A stretch of 48,784 nucleotides of DNA from Phaeovulum veldkampii DSM 11550. GTDB lineage: Bacteria > Pseudomonadota > Alphaproteobacteria > Rhodobacterales > Rhodobacteraceae. The position numbers were made by a program, and so were the translations under genes. The notes under the pieces are model-generated. The model was not told where the DNA came from. It saw only the letters and a list, made by a program, of their open reading frames with translations, and searched no databases. The stretch is from assembly GCF_003034995.1 (NCBI RefSeq), contig NZ_PZKF01000022.1:1-48784 (forward strand). Direction: 5' to 3'. Shown here one piece after another: positions 1 through 8,313 of this stretch; position 1 is the stretch's first letter; every line of letters starts with the position of its first letter.

Positions 1-49
1 CGCAGGCGCTGCAGCGCGGCGATCAAGCGGGGGGGGGGGGTTCGTTCAT
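1..49 (-). other. Possible broken start of a gene running off the window
   Basis: On the minus strand an ATG at 49-47 opens a frame, MNEPPPPA, that stops at once after a run of twelve C (12 G at 29-40 on the given strand). With one more C (or two fewer) the frame would continue as RLIAALQRLR to the window edge; with one fewer it would read LDRRAAAPA. In Rhodobacteraceae as I remember them, a large membrane protein (TIGR02302/DUF4175 type) often follows lysA, and the RLIAALQRLR frame would suit its N-terminus. That is inference. A homopolymer sequencing error, real phase variation or plain non-coding DNA are all possible. Only 49 bases are visible. Confidence 0.25.
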
Positions 50-80
50 GCCCAACCTTCCGGGCGCGGGGCGGGGCGCC

Positions 81-1346
81 CTACAGCCATACTGGAATGG
101 TATCTCGGGCCAGGATTTCGTCAAAGCTCGGCCGCGCCCGGATGACGGCGAAGTGATCCCCCGCCACCAGCACCTCGGGCACCAGAGGCCGGGTGTTGTA
201 TTCCGAGGCCATCACCGCGCCATAAGCCCCGGCCGAGCGGAACGCGACCAGATCGCCCGGCGCCAGCAGCGACAGCTCGCGCGCCCGCGCGAAGGTGTCG
301 CCGGTTTCGCAGACCGGCCCCACCACGTCAAAAGGCTGCGTCGGCCCGCCGGGAACCGGCTCTGCCACGGCGATGATGTCGTGATGCGCGCCATACATCG
401 AGGGGCGCGCCAGATCGTTCATCGCGGCGTCAAGGATCAGGAAATCACGCCCCTCACCCTCTTTCACCCAGATCACCGAGGCGACCAGCAGCCCCGCATT
501 GCCCGAGATCAGCCGCCCCGGCTCGATCTCGATCTCGCAGCCCAGATCGCCCACCGTTTCGCGGATCACCTGCCCGTAATCCAGCGGCAGCGGCGGTGCC
601 TCGTTCGAGCGGGTGTAGGGGATGCCCAGCCCCCCGCCCAGATCAAGCCTGCGGATGTTGTGGCCATCGGCGCGCAGCGTGCGGGTCAGGTCGGCGACCT
701 TGGAAAAGGCGGCGCGGAACGGCTCAAGATCGGTCAACTGGCTGCCGATATGCACATCGATACCCACCACGTCGATGCCGGGCAGGGCCGCCGCCTCGGC
801 ATAGACGGAACGGGCCTTGGCGATAGGGATGCCGAACTTGTTTTCGCTTTTGCCGGTGGCAATCTTCTCATGCGTTTTCGCATCGACATCGGGGTTGACG
901 CGCAGCGCGATCGGGGCGGTTACGCCCAACGCCGTGGCAATTTCTGAAATCGCGCGCAGTTCGGGTTCGGATTCGACGTTGAACTGCCGGATGCCGCCCT
1001 CCAGCGCCAGCCGGATTTCCTCGCGCGTTTTACCCACGCCGGAAAACACGATCCGGTTGCCCGGCACGCCCGCGGCCTGCGCGCGGCGGTATTCGCCGCC
1101 CGACACCACATCCATTCCCGCGCCCAGATCGCCCAGCACCTTCAGCACGGCAAGGTTACCGTTCGATTTGACGGCAAAACAGATCAGGTGATCCATGCCC
1201 GCCAGTGCCTCTTGAAACAGGCGGTAGTGCCGGGCCAGGGTAGCGGTGGAATAGACGTAAAACGGCGTGCCGACAGCCGCCGCAATCGCAGGAATCGCCA
1301 CGTCTTCGGCATGCAGGACGCCGTTGCGATAGAGAAAGTGGTCCAT
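81..1346 (-). CDS. lysA: Diaminopimelate decarboxylase
   Basis: PLP-dependent enzyme that decarboxylates meso-diaminopimelate to L-lysine, the last step of lysine synthesis; cytosolic. The 421-residue product has the normal family length. It shows the PLP-lysine segment CFAVKSNGN (Lys60), the glycine-rich HIGSQ and GGGLG segments of the alanine-racemase-like barrel, and the C-terminal substrate-site motif GPVCETGDTF. The ATG at 1346 was chosen because it starts the conserved N-terminus (MDHFLYRNGVLHAEDV). The open frame continues upstream only through the neighbouring gene. It overlaps the TGA of the DUF2834 gene by one base (TGATG), so the two are probably translationally coupled. It is the last complete gene of a minus-strand run with argH. 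Confidence 0.95.
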   Translation of the reverse strand: MDHFLYRNGVLHAEDVAIPAIAAAVGTPFYVYSTATLARHYRLFQEALAGMDHLICFAVKSNGNLAVLKVLGDLGAGMDVVSGGEYRRAQAAGVPGNRIVFSGVGKTREEIRLALEGGIRQFNVESEPELRAISEIATALGVTAPIALRVNPDVDAKTHEKIATGKSENKFGIPIAKARSVYAEAAALPGIDVVGIDVHIGSQLTDLEPFRAAFSKVADLTRTLRADGHNIRRLDLGGGLGIPYTRSNEAPPLPLDYGQVIRETVGDLGCEIEIEPGRLISGNAGLLVASVIWVKEGEGRDFLILDAAMNDLARPSMYGAHHDIIAVAEPVPGGPTQPFDVVGPVCETGDTFARARELSLLAPGDLVAFRSAGAYGAVMASEYNTRPLVPEVLVAGDHFAVIRARPSFDEILARDTIPVWL

Positions 1347-1663
1347 CAGGTCACCGGGCGCGAACGCAGGAACAGATAAAGCGGCAATCCGCAGCTGACC
1401 CCGATCAGGTAGATTGCCGGAATTGCCAGAAGCCCGCGCCAGTTGCGGCTGGTCCATGTCTCGACCACAACCCACAGCGTCAGGGTGACGGCGGCGATGG
1501 TCAGATCCCACACCAGCCCGGTGGTGGCGGCGTTGACATACCAGGCATCAATCATCGCCCCCACATCCCACGCGTTTTCCGAAAGAAAGCCGATGAAATA
1601 GGGCAAGGGGAGCGCCGTGCCGATCAGGGCAAGGCCAAGATAGATCATGCGCAGGGGCGACAT
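1346..1663 (-). CDS. DUF2834-type small membrane protein
   Basis: A 105-residue integral membrane protein with three hydrophobic segments (about residues 6-26, 45-65 and 78-98), ending in a short Arg-rich tail. The pattern of a small inner-membrane protein with PYF near the first helix and a long central helix resembles DUF2834; function unknown. The ATG at 1663 lies just after a hydrophilic non-coding stretch; a second in-frame Met at residue 6 is possible. Its stop shares one base with the lysA start. It sits between the lipoprotein genes behind argH and lysA, so it is probably cotranscribed with the amino-acid biosynthesis genes, without evidence of a role in them. Confidence 0.75.
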   Translation of the reverse strand: MSPLRMIYLGLALIGTALPLPYFIGFLSENAWDVGAMIDAWYVNAATTGLVWDLTIAAVTLTLWVVVETWTSRNWRGLLAIPAIYLIGVSCGLPLYLFLRSRPVT

Positions 1664-1722
1664 CGGCTTCTCCGAAACTGGGGCGGGCAGATCGTAGCGC
1701 GGGGACCGCGCCGGGGGAAGGC

Positions 1723-1860
1723 TCAGCGCCGCGACACGATGCCGATTTCGGCGGTGCCCGAAACGGTTATGCCGGGCGCGGCCTTGGCGGGCGGCACCGG
1801 CGGGCCATCGACACCGCAGGCCGCCAGCGCGAAGGCAAGGGCAAGGGACCATCGCTTCAT
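1723..1860 (-). CDS. Small LptM/LppL-like lipoprotein
   Basis: A 45-residue protein: basic start MKRW, short hydrophobic stretch, lipobox LAAC with Cys15, then the motif CGVDGPPVPPAK. The C-G-x-x-G-P-x-x-P-P signature just after the lipidated Cys is typical of the tiny LptM (YifL)/LppL lipoproteins, which in many proteobacteria lie next to lysA, as here. In E. coli LptM assists maturation of the LPS translocon LptDE; transferring that role here is inference. It begins inside the stop of the preceding small lipoprotein gene (ATGA overlap), so the argH tail genes are probably translated by coupling. It is missed easily because of its size. Confidence 0.7.
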   Translation of the reverse strand: MKRWSLALAFALAACGVDGPPVPPAKAAPGITVSGTAEIGIVSRR

Positions 1861-2015
1861 GGCTGCAAAGCCAGATCAAAGTTTTCGGCCTCGGCCGCGG
1901 CATAGGGGTAGACATACAGCCCCTTGGGCGTCAGCCGCACCGCCGCATGGGTCGAAGGGTCAGGCGCGGCACAGGCCACGACCCCGCAGAGCATCACAAG
2001 CGCCATGGCCTTCAT
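1857..2015 (-). CDS. Small putative lipoprotein behind argH
   Basis: A 52-residue protein starting with a hydrophobic signal ([15 protein letters not shown]) and a plausible lipobox VVAC at Cys15, followed by a short soluble part containing [22 protein letters not shown] do not recognise a family. The start ATG overlaps the argH stop (ATGA at 2012-2015), and its own stop overlaps the start of the LptM-like gene (ATGA at 1857-1860). Two successive four-base overlaps make accidental coding unlikely and imply coupled translation from the argH message. If exported, it would be anchored in the inner or outer membrane facing the periplasm. Confidence 0.65.
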   Translation of the reverse strand: MKAMALVMLCGVVACAAPDPSTHAAVRLTPKGLYVYPYAAAEAENFDLALQP

Positions 2016-3415
2016 CCGATCCTCTGTTTCCAGCGGGCAATCTGCGCGCGCACCTGATCGGGCGCGGTCCCGCCGTAACTCTGTCGCGAGGCGACCGAGT
2101 TGTGAACCCCCAACACGCCGAATACCTCGGATGTGATCGCTGGATGCACCGCCTGCATCTCCTCCAGGCTCAGTTCGGGCAGATCGCAGCCCTTGGCCTC
2201 GGCGCGCGCGACCAGCGTGCCGGTGACGTGGTGGGCATCGCGGAACGGCAGGCCCGCGGCGCGCACCAGCCAATCTGCCAGATCGGTGGCCGTGGAAAAG
2301 CCCGACGAGGCCGCAGCCTCCAGCCGGTCACGATTCACGGTCAGGTCGCCGATCATGCCTTCCATCGCCGCCAGCGCCAGCATCAGCGTGTCGGCCGCGT
2401 CAAAGACCTGCTCCTTGTCTTCCTGCATGTCCTTGGAATAGGCCAAGGGAAGCCCCTTCATCACCGTGAACAGCGCCACCGCCGCGCCAAGAATGCGTCC
2501 GATCTTGGCGCGGATCAGTTCGGCCGCATCGGGGTTGCGCTTTTGCGGCATGATCGACGACCCGGTGGACCATTTGTCCGACATCGCCACGAACCGGAAC
2601 TGTGCCGAGGACCAGATCACCAGTTCTTCGGCCAGCCGCGACAGATGCGTGGCGCAGATCGCCGAGGCGGCCAGAAACTCCAGCGCAAAGTCACGGTCCG
2701 ACACCGCATCAAGGCTGTTGGCCATCGGCCGGTCGAAGCCCAGGGCTTCCGCCGTCATATGCCGGTCGATCGGGAACGAGGTGCCCGCCAGCGCCGCGGC
2801 CCCCAGCGGGCATTCGTTCATCCGCGCGCGGGCATCGGCAAAGCGGCCCATGTCGCGGCCCAGCATCTCGACGTAGGCCATCATGTGATGGCCCCAGGTC
2901 ACCGGCTGGGCGGTTTGCAAATGGGTAAAGCCCGGCATCACCCAGCCGGCCCCCGACTCGGCCTGCGCCAGCAGCGCGCCAATCAGCGCCCGAAGGCCCG
3001 AAACCGCGGCATCGCACTGATCGCGCACCCACAGGCGGAAATCGGTCGCCACCTGATCGTTGCGCGACCGCGCCGTATGCAGCCGGCCAGCCGGTTCGCC
3101 GATGATTTCCTTCAGCCGGGCCTCCACGTTCATGTGGATGTCTTCCAGCGCAACCGAGAACGGGAAATCACCGCGTTCGATCTCTGACAAGACCGTGAGA
3201 AGCCCTTCCCCGATCGCCTCGGCATCGTTATGCGTAAGGATGCCTGTCGCGGCCAGCATCGCCGCATGGGCCCGGCTACCGCGGATATCCTGCGCGTAAA
3301 GCCGCTGGTCGAAGCCGATCGAGGCGTTGATCGCCTGCATGATCGCATCCGGCCCGGCGGCGAAACGCCCGCCCCACATGGCGTTGGAGGCTTGCGATTT
3401 GGCGGTGTCGGTCAT
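2012..3415 (-). CDS. argH: Argininosuccinate lyase
   Basis: Splits argininosuccinate into arginine and fumarate, the last step of arginine synthesis. The product is 467 residues, usual for the family. It carries the superfamily signature [11 protein letters not shown] (residues 285-295, with the mobile catalytic Ser loop), the HTARSRNDQ substrate motif near residue 113 and the FTHLQTAQP motif near 163. The start at 3415 ([18 protein letters not shown]) places the conserved MWGGRF where expected. It is divergent from the TlpA-like gene with only 27 bases between start codons, so the two share a very compact promoter region. It is followed by two tiny overlapping lipoprotein genes. Confidence 0.96.
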   Translation of the reverse strand: MTDTAKSQASNAMWGGRFAAGPDAIMQAINASIGFDQRLYAQDIRGSRAHAAMLAATGILTHNDAEAIGEGLLTVLSEIERGDFPFSVALEDIHMNVEARLKEIIGEPAGRLHTARSRNDQVATDFRLWVRDQCDAAVSGLRALIGALLAQAESGAGWVMPGFTHLQTAQPVTWGHHMMAYVEMLGRDMGRFADARARMNECPLGAAALAGTSFPIDRHMTAEALGFDRPMANSLDAVSDRDFALEFLAASAICATHLSRLAEELVIWSSAQFRFVAMSDKWSTGSSIMPQKRNPDAAELIRAKIGRILGAAVALFTVMKGLPLAYSKDMQEDKEQVFDAADTLMLALAAMEGMIGDLTVNRDRLEAAASSGFSTATDLADWLVRAAGLPFRDAHHVTGTLVARAEAKGCDLPELSLEEMQAVHPAITSEVFGVLGVHNSVASRQSYGGTAPDQVRAQIARWKQRIG

Positions 3416-3442
3416 CGTTGCGGCCCTTGGGTTGGAGGCAAA

Positions 3443-4006
3443 ATGCGTGGTCTGTCTGCGTTCGTCCTTTATGCGGCCCTGTCGCTTGGCGCAACCGCCG
3501 CGACGGCGGCTGATCTTGAGGCGCTGAAACAAGGCGACATGAAAAAGCTGGTGCTGACTGCCGCACCGCAGCCCGTGCCCGACCTGCCCTTTACCGATGC
3601 CACCGGCGCCGAACGGCGCCTGTCAGACTGGCGCGGCAAGGTGGTGCTGGTGAATTTCTGGGCGCTGTGGTGCCCGCCCTGCCGGGCCGAGATGCCCGCG
3701 CTGGATCGCTTGCAGGCCACGCTGGGGGGCGAGCGATTCGCGGTGGTGACCATCGCCACCGGGCGCAACGGTCTGCCCGCGATTGACCGCTTCTTTGCCG
3801 AAACCGGCGTCACCCATCTGCCGGTGCTGCGCGATGAAACGCAGGCCCTGTCACGCGCGATGGGGGTGCTGGGGCTGCCGGTCAGCGTGATTGTGGATGC
3901 CGAAGGGCATGAGATCGGGCGGCTGACCGGCGAGGCCGAATGGGACGGCGACAGCGCACAGGCGATACTGGATGCGCTGATCGCCGAGGTTTCCTCGCAG
4001 CCCTGA
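3443..4006 (+). CDS. TlpA-family periplasmic thioredoxin-like protein
   Basis: A 187-residue exported thiol-disulfide oxidoreductase. An N-terminal signal peptide (about residues 1-22, ending ATAA-TAAD) precedes an AhpC/TSA-Redoxin thioredoxin fold with the active site WCPPC (Cys77, Cys80) in [15 protein letters not shown] and a likely cis-proline loop at GLPVSVIVD. This is typical of TlpA/ResA/CcmG reductases that keep periplasmic cysteines (for example in apocytochrome c or copper-site proteins) reduced; the specific partner is unknown. A GGAGG at 3433-3437 supports the ATG at 3443. It is divergent from argH, an association I remember in Rhodobacteraceae, with no obvious functional link. 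Confidence 0.9.
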   Translation: MRGLSAFVLYAALSLGATAATAADLEALKQGDMKKLVLTAAPQPVPDLPFTDATGAERRLSDWRGKVVLVNFWALWCPPCRAEMPALDRLQATLGGERFAVVTIATGRNGLPAIDRFFAETGVTHLPVLRDETQALSRAMGVLGLPVSVIVDAEGHEIGRLTGEAEWDGDSAQAILDALIAEVSSQP

Positions 4007-4104
4007 TCGCACCGCCCCCGATCACCCTGCTTTGAAAAAATTCGCGGATTTACCTCTTCTTAGCCCCTTGCGGCAAGACTGCGCCCAACGGGAAGGAGTC
4101 TGCC

Positions 4105-4944
4105 ATGTCACACCGCGATTCGCTGCCGAAAGAGCCGGTCGATCCCAGCCTGGCCAGCCCGCTTGACCATGCCGTCGCCCTGCGCGACCGTGAGGCGGTG
4201 GCACTGGTGCGGCAGGCGGTCGACCGGGGCGATGTGGTGCTGGCCTTTCAGCCGGTAGTACAATCGGCCCGCCCCGACCGGCCCGCCTTTTACGAAGGGC
4301 TGATCCGGGTGCTGGATGACACCGGCCGCATCATTCCTGCGCGCGATTTCATCGGGGCGGTCGAAACGACGGGACTGGGCCGCAAGATCGACTGTCTGGC
4401 ACTTGAAATGGGCCTGATCGCGCTGGGCGAAGATTCGGGGCTGCGACTGGCAATCAACATGTCGGCCCGGTCGATCGGCTACCCAGACTGGATGGCGGTG
4501 CTGCACCGCGGGCTGGCCGCCGACAGCACCGCAGCCGAACGCCTGATTCTCGAAATCACCGAAAGCTCGGCGATCCTGATGCCTGATCTGGTGCAGGTCT
4601 TCATGAAGGACTTACAGCAAAAGGGGGTATCCTTCGCACTGGATGATTTCGGGGCGGGCTACAGTTCGTTCCGCTACCTGCGCGAGTTCTACTTTGACAT
4701 CCTCAAGATCGACGGCCAGTTCATCCGCGGCATCGCCGACGACCCCGACAATCAGGTACTGACCCATGCATTGCTGGCGCTTGCGCAGCATTTCGACATG
4801 TTTTCCGTGGCGGAATCGGTCGAAAACGCCCGCGATGCCGAATATCTGCAACGCCTCGGGGTGGATTGCATGCAGGGCTATTACTTTGGCGCCCCCACCA
4901 TCCTGCCGCCGTGGAAGACCCCGACACGGGCATTGCGCGCCTGA
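4105..4944 (+). CDS. EAL-domain protein, probable c-di-GMP phosphodiesterase
   Basis: Predicted to hydrolyse the second messenger cyclic di-GMP. The 279-residue protein is essentially one EAL domain (about residues 40-270) with no GGDEF, PAS or membrane segment, so it should be soluble. The signature reads EGL at residues 64-66 instead of EAL. The metal- and base-related residues look intact: Asn118 (INMS), Glu150 (LEITES), Asp180-Asp181 (DDFGAGYSS), Lys201 (LKIDG), Glu237 (VAESVE) and Gln257 (QGYYFG). That supports activity despite the Ala-to-Gly change, as in several known EGL enzymes. An AAGGAG at 4093-4098 sets the ATG. It stands alone between tlpA and phaA with its own AT-richer upstream stretch at 4030-4070. 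Confidence 0.9.
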   Translation: MSHRDSLPKEPVDPSLASPLDHAVALRDREAVALVRQAVDRGDVVLAFQPVVQSARPDRPAFYEGLIRVLDDTGRIIPARDFIGAVETTGLGRKIDCLALEMGLIALGEDSGLRLAINMSARSIGYPDWMAVLHRGLAADSTAAERLILEITESSAILMPDLVQVFMKDLQQKGVSFALDDFGAGYSSFRYLREFYFDILKIDGQFIRGIADDPDNQVLTHALLALAQHFDMFSVAESVENARDAEYLQRLGVDCMQGYYFGAPTILPPWKTPTRALRA

Positions 4945-5081
4945 CCTAGAGCCGCGGTCGCACGGCAATCGGGTTGCGCGCGGGGCCGGGGGCTTGACCT
5001 GCCCCTCGCTTCGGGCATGCTGCGCAGCGGCATCCGGCGCGGCCCCGCGACCGGCTTCGCAGACCAAGGGAGAGGATCCAT

Positions 5082-6257
5082 ATGACCAATGTCGTGATCG
5101 TTTCGGCAGCCCGCACGGCTGTCGGCAGCTTCAACGGCGCCTTCGCCAACACCCCCGCCCACGATCTGGGCGCCACCGTTCTGGAGGCGGTGGTGGCCCG
5201 TGCCGGGATCGACAAGGCAGAGGTCGACGAAACCATCCTGGGCCAGGTGCTGACCGCCGGTCAGGGCCAGAACCCGGCGCGTCAGGCGCATATCAAGGCG
5301 GGCCTGCCGATCGAAAGCGCAGCGTGGTCGATCAACCAGGTCTGCGGTTCGGGCCTGCGCACAGTGGCACTGGCAGCCCAGCACATTCAACTGGGTGACG
5401 CCGCCATCGTGATCGCCGGCGGGCAAGAAAACATGTCACTCTCGCCCCATGTCGCGCACCTGCGTGCAGGAACCAAGATGGGCGACATGTCCTTCATCGA
5501 CTCGATGATCAAGGACGGGCTGTGGGATGCCTTCAACGGCTACCATATGGGCCAGACGGCAGAAAACGTGGCCAATCAGTGGCAGATCAGCCGCGAGATG
5601 CAGGACGCATTCGCGCTGGCCAGCCAGAACAAGGCCGAAGCCGCGCAGAAATCGGGCAAATTCGCCGATGAGATCGTGGGCTTCACCGTGAAAACCCGCA
5701 AGGGCGACATCGTGGTGGATGCCGATGAATATATCCGCCACGGCGCCACGCTCGAATCGATGCAGAAACTGCGTCCGGCCTTCACGAAGGACGGCAGCGT
5801 TACTGCGGGCAACGCCTCGGGCATCAACGATGGCGCCGCGGCCGTGCTGCTGATGACCGAGGCCGAGGCCGCGCGCCGCGGCCTGACCCCGCTGGCGCGG
5901 ATCGCATCCTATGCCACCGCCGGGCTTGATCCGTCGATCATGGGCTGCGGCCCGATCCCGGCCAGCCGCAAGGCGCTGGAAAAGGCCGGCTGGAAAGCTG
6001 CCGATCTGGACCTGATCGAGGCAAACGAGGCGTTCGCGGCGCAGGCCTGCGCGGTGAACAAAGACATGGGCTGGGATACGTCAAAGGTGAACGTCAACGG
6101 CGGCGCCATCGCCATCGGCCACCCGATCGGCGCCTCGGGTGCGCGCATCCTCAACACGCTGCTGTTTGAAATGAAGCGATCGGGCGCGAAAAAGGGCCTT
6201 GCAACGCTGTGCATCGGCGGCGGCATGGGCGTGGCGCTCTGCGTCGAAGGCGTCTGA
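5082..6257 (+). CDS. phaA: Acetyl-CoA C-acetyltransferase (beta-ketothiolase)
   Basis: Condenses two acetyl-CoA to acetoacetyl-CoA, the first step of polyhydroxybutyrate synthesis, or works in reverse in fatty-acid or ketone-body breakdown. The 391-residue protein is the standard thiolase length. Nucleophile Cys88 lies in NQVCGSGLR, with the catalytic His in [10 protein letters not shown] near residue 348 and the second Cys in CIGGGMG near 378. GGGAGAGGA precedes the ATG at 5082. The gene is followed by a hairpin with a T-rich tail and then phaB, the classical phaA-phaB pair; the polymerase gene phaC is not in this window. The pathway role comes from the pair, because thiolases alone are hard to tell apart. 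Confidence 0.94.
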   Translation: MTNVVIVSAARTAVGSFNGAFANTPAHDLGATVLEAVVARAGIDKAEVDETILGQVLTAGQGQNPARQAHIKAGLPIESAAWSINQVCGSGLRTVALAAQHIQLGDAAIVIAGGQENMSLSPHVAHLRAGTKMGDMSFIDSMIKDGLWDAFNGYHMGQTAENVANQWQISREMQDAFALASQNKAEAAQKSGKFADEIVGFTVKTRKGDIVVDADEYIRHGATLESMQKLRPAFTKDGSVTAGNASGINDGAAAVLLMTEAEAARRGLTPLARIASYATAGLDPSIMGCGPIPASRKALEKAGWKAADLDLIEANEAFAAQACAVNKDMGWDTSKVNVNGGAIAIGHPIGASGARILNTLLFEMKRSGAKKGLATLCIGGGMGVALCVEGV

Positions 6258-6263
6258 TCTTTC

Positions 6264-6275
6264 TGCATTGCAAAA
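6264..6275 (+). promoter_or_regulatory. Possible PhaR-type operator before phaB
   Basis: The sequence TGCATTGCAAAA lies just after the phaA stop. From memory, the binding consensus of the polyhydroxybutyrate regulator PhaR of Paracoccus denitrificans is TGCRNYGCASMA, which this matches at 11 of 12 positions. It is placed about 80 bases before the phaB start and next to a hairpin. No experimental link exists here, and a 12-base match of this kind can arise by chance. Confidence 0.3.
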
Positions 6276-6278
6276 ATT

Positions 6279-6308
6279 CGGCGCGCAACATTGTTGCGCG
6301 CCGCTTTT
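6279..6308 (+). terminator. Hairpin with T-rich tail between phaA and phaB
   Basis: A perfect 12-bp inverted repeat (arms 6279-6290 and 6292-6303, built around GGCGCGCAACA) is followed by CTTTTATTTT. This has the form of an intrinsic terminator. It may terminate or attenuate between phaA and phaB, so that phaB would need its own promoter in the 45 bases that follow, or it may act as a stabilising stem in a joint message. Confidence 0.65.
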
Positions 6309-6354
6309 ATTTTGGGTAACAGCGTTTCAACAGCATTTGCTTCTAGGGGGAATC

Positions 6355-7077
6355 ATGTCGAGAGTTGCACTGGTCACCGGGGGGTCGCGCGGGATCGGCG
6401 CCTCCATTTCGCTGGCGCTGAAGGCGGCGGGCTACAAGGTTGCGGCAAACTATGCTGGCAACGATGAGGCGGCGGCGAAATTCACCGCCGAAACCGGCAT
6501 CCCGACCTACAAATGGTCGGTCGCCGATTACGACGCCTGCGTTGCGGGCATCGCCCGGGTCGAGGCCGATCTGGGCCCGGTCGAGGTGCTGGTAAACAAC
6601 GCTGGGATCACCCGAGATTCGATGTTCCACAAGATGACCCGCGAGCAGTGGCAAGAGGTGATGGAGACCAACCTGAACGGCCTGTTCAACATGACCCACC
6701 CGCTGTGGACCGGGATGCGTGACCGCAAGTTTGGCCGCGTGATCAACATTTCGTCGATCAACGGGCAAAAGGGTCAGGCCGGGCAAGCCAACTATTCGGC
6801 CGCCAAGGCGGGCGATCTGGGCTTTACCAAGGCGCTGGCGCAAGAAGGCGCGCGCGCCGGCATCACCGTGAACGCGATTTGTCCGGGCTACATCGGCACC
6901 GAAATGGTGATGGCCGTGCCGGAAAAGGTGCGTGACTCGATCATCGCGCAGATCCCGGTGGGCCGTCTGGGCCAGCCCGAGGAAATCGCGCGCTGCGTGG
7001 TGTTTTTGGCCGCCGATGACGCAGGCTTCATTACCGGATCGACACTTACCGCTAACGGTGGCCAGTTCTTTGTCTGA
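6355..7077 (+). CDS. phaB: Acetoacetyl-CoA reductase
   Basis: NADPH-dependent short-chain dehydrogenase that reduces acetoacetyl-CoA to (R)-3-hydroxybutyryl-CoA for polyhydroxybutyrate synthesis. The 240-residue product has the Rossmann motif TGGSRGIG (residues 8-15), NNAG at 81-84 and a Ser134/Tyr147/Lys151 active site (YSAAK). The C-terminal ITGSTLTANGGQF is typical of the PhaB branch rather than FabG. The ATG at 6355 follows TAGGGGGAATC, a usable ribosome-binding site. It forms the usual pair with phaA upstream and is followed by its own strong hairpin. FabG-like activity on acyl-ACP is the main alternative, but the neighbourhood argues for PhaB. Confidence 0.93.
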   Translation: MSRVALVTGGSRGIGASISLALKAAGYKVAANYAGNDEAAAKFTAETGIPTYKWSVADYDACVAGIARVEADLGPVEVLVNNAGITRDSMFHKMTREQWQEVMETNLNGLFNMTHPLWTGMRDRKFGRVINISSINGQKGQAGQANYSAAKAGDLGFTKALAQEGARAGITVNAICPGYIGTEMVMAVPEKVRDSIIAQIPVGRLGQPEEIARCVVFLAADDAGFITGSTLTANGGQFFV

Positions 7078-7096
7078 TCCTCTTGGAAACGCTGCG

Positions 7097-7121
7097 AAAG
7101 GCCCGCATCTTGCGGGCCTTT
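7097..7121 (+). terminator. Terminator hairpin after phaB
   Basis: Perfect 11-bp inverted repeat: AAAGGCCCGCA at 7097-7107, three-base loop, then TGCGGGCCTTT at 7111-7121. The A run before and T run after make it a good intrinsic terminator on either strand. It separates phaB from the DMT exporter gene. Confidence 0.8.
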
Positions 7122-7143
7122 CCTGTTTCGGGGGCTGGGCTCC

Positions 7144-8004
7144 ATGACGCGGACACACGCAACATTCATCGGGTTTTCGGCGGTGGCGCTGTGGTCGCTG
7201 CTGGCCTTGTTCACAGTCGGCTCGGCGCCGGTGCCGCCGTTTCTGCTGAACGCGCTGACCTTTGCCATCGGCGGGATGATCGGGCTGATCTGGGTAGCCC
7301 GCAGCGGGGGCCTTGGCCAGTTGCGTGCGATTTCATGGCGGGTCTATGCCTTTGGCACTGCGGGGTTGTTCGGCTATCACGCGCTGTATTTCTCGGCCCT
7401 GCGCATGGCGCCCGCCGCCGAGGCCGGGCTGATCGCCTATCTCTGGCCGCTGCTGATCGTGCTGTTTTCGGGCCTGCTGCCGGGTGAGAGGTTGCGCCCG
7501 CTGCATCTGATCGGCGCGGCGCTGGCCTTTGCGGGGGCGGCGCTGATTGTGTCGGGCGGCGGCACCGGGCCCAGCGCCGCAGCGCTGCCGGGCTATGGGC
7601 TGGCCTTTCTCTGCGCGCTGACCTGGGCCGCCTATTCGTTGATCTCACGACGCCTGGGGGCGGTGCCGACTGCCGCAGTGGCGGTCTATTGTCTGGCCAC
7701 CGCCGCGCTGTCGGCGCTGGCGCATGTGGCATGGGAAGACACGCTCTGGCCCGCGGGCGCGCTGGGCTGGGGCGCGGTTCTGGCGCTGGGGCTGGGGCCG
7801 GTGGGCCTTGCCTTCTACACTTGGGATGTGGGGGTCAAACGCGGCGATATCCAGTTGCTGGGAACCGCCTCCTATGCAGCCCCGCTGCTGTCAACGCTGG
7901 CGCTGATTCTGGGCGGTGTGGCCGAGGCTTCGACCGGGCTGGCGCTGGCGGCGGCCCTGATCGCCAGCGGTGCCCTGCTGGCGGCGCGCGCCAGCAGGGA
8001 ATGA
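7144..8004 (+). CDS. EamA/DMT-family exporter
   Basis: A 286-residue inner-membrane protein with about ten hydrophobic segments arranged as two EamA repeats (residues about 8-135 and 150-280). Typical elements are ALWSLLALFTVG in the first helix, LFGYHALYFSALRMAPAAEAGLIAYLWPLL in helices 3-4, and GLGPVGLAFYTWDVGVKRGD in the second repeat. The last is reminiscent of the aromatic amino-acid exporter branch (YddG-like), but the substrate cannot be set from sequence. The ATG at 7144 lies close behind the phaB terminator. It converges on the YdcH gene with only 11 bases between stops. Confidence 0.85.
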   Translation: MTRTHATFIGFSAVALWSLLALFTVGSAPVPPFLLNALTFAIGGMIGLIWVARSGGLGQLRAISWRVYAFGTAGLFGYHALYFSALRMAPAAEAGLIAYLWPLLIVLFSGLLPGERLRPLHLIGAALAFAGAALIVSGGGTGPSAAALPGYGLAFLCALTWAAYSLISRRLGAVPTAAVAVYCLATAALSALAHVAWEDTLWPAGALGWGAVLALGLGPVGLAFYTWDVGVKRGDIQLLGTASYAAPLLSTLALILGGVAEASTGLALAAALIASGALLAARASRE

Positions 8005-8015
8005 CGGCGCAGAGG

Positions 8016-8183
8016 TCAGTCCTGCGACAGGCGCGTGATTTCTTCCTTGATCTTGAGTTTCTGCTTTTTCATATCGGCAATCTGGGCGTCACTGCTTGCC
8101 GGGCTGCGTTGCGCTTTTTCGACCGCATCCGACAGCGCCTCGTGCTTCTTGCGAAGCTCGTGCAGGTGTGAACTCAGCGTCAT
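8016..8183 (-). CDS. YdcH/DUF465 family small protein
   Basis: A 55-residue, charged, helical protein: MTLSSHLHELRKKHEALS at the start and a second basic helix ending LKIKEEITRLSQD. The helical-hairpin layout with a QIADMKKQKLKIKEEI segment is the usual DUF465 (YdcH) pattern, common in alphaproteobacteria. The function is unknown; a coiled-coil dimer is likely. The ATG at 8183 is preceded on its strand by GGAGAGGAG, a strong ribosome-binding site. It is a free-standing small gene downstream of the TrmN6-like gene on the same strand, 130 bases away, and convergent with the DMT exporter. Confidence 0.85.
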   Translation of the reverse strand: MTLSSHLHELRKKHEALSDAVEKAQRSPASSDAQIADMKKQKLKIKEEITRLSQD

Positions 8184-8313
8184 GGCCGTCTCCTCTCCTT
8201 TGCAGACATGACAATTCCATCACACTTCCCCGGCCATGTCACGCGCGACCGCCGTGCAAGGCGCGAAATCCTATCATGCGGTTTCAGCCTGACAGAATTC
8301 ACCTGACGACAGG

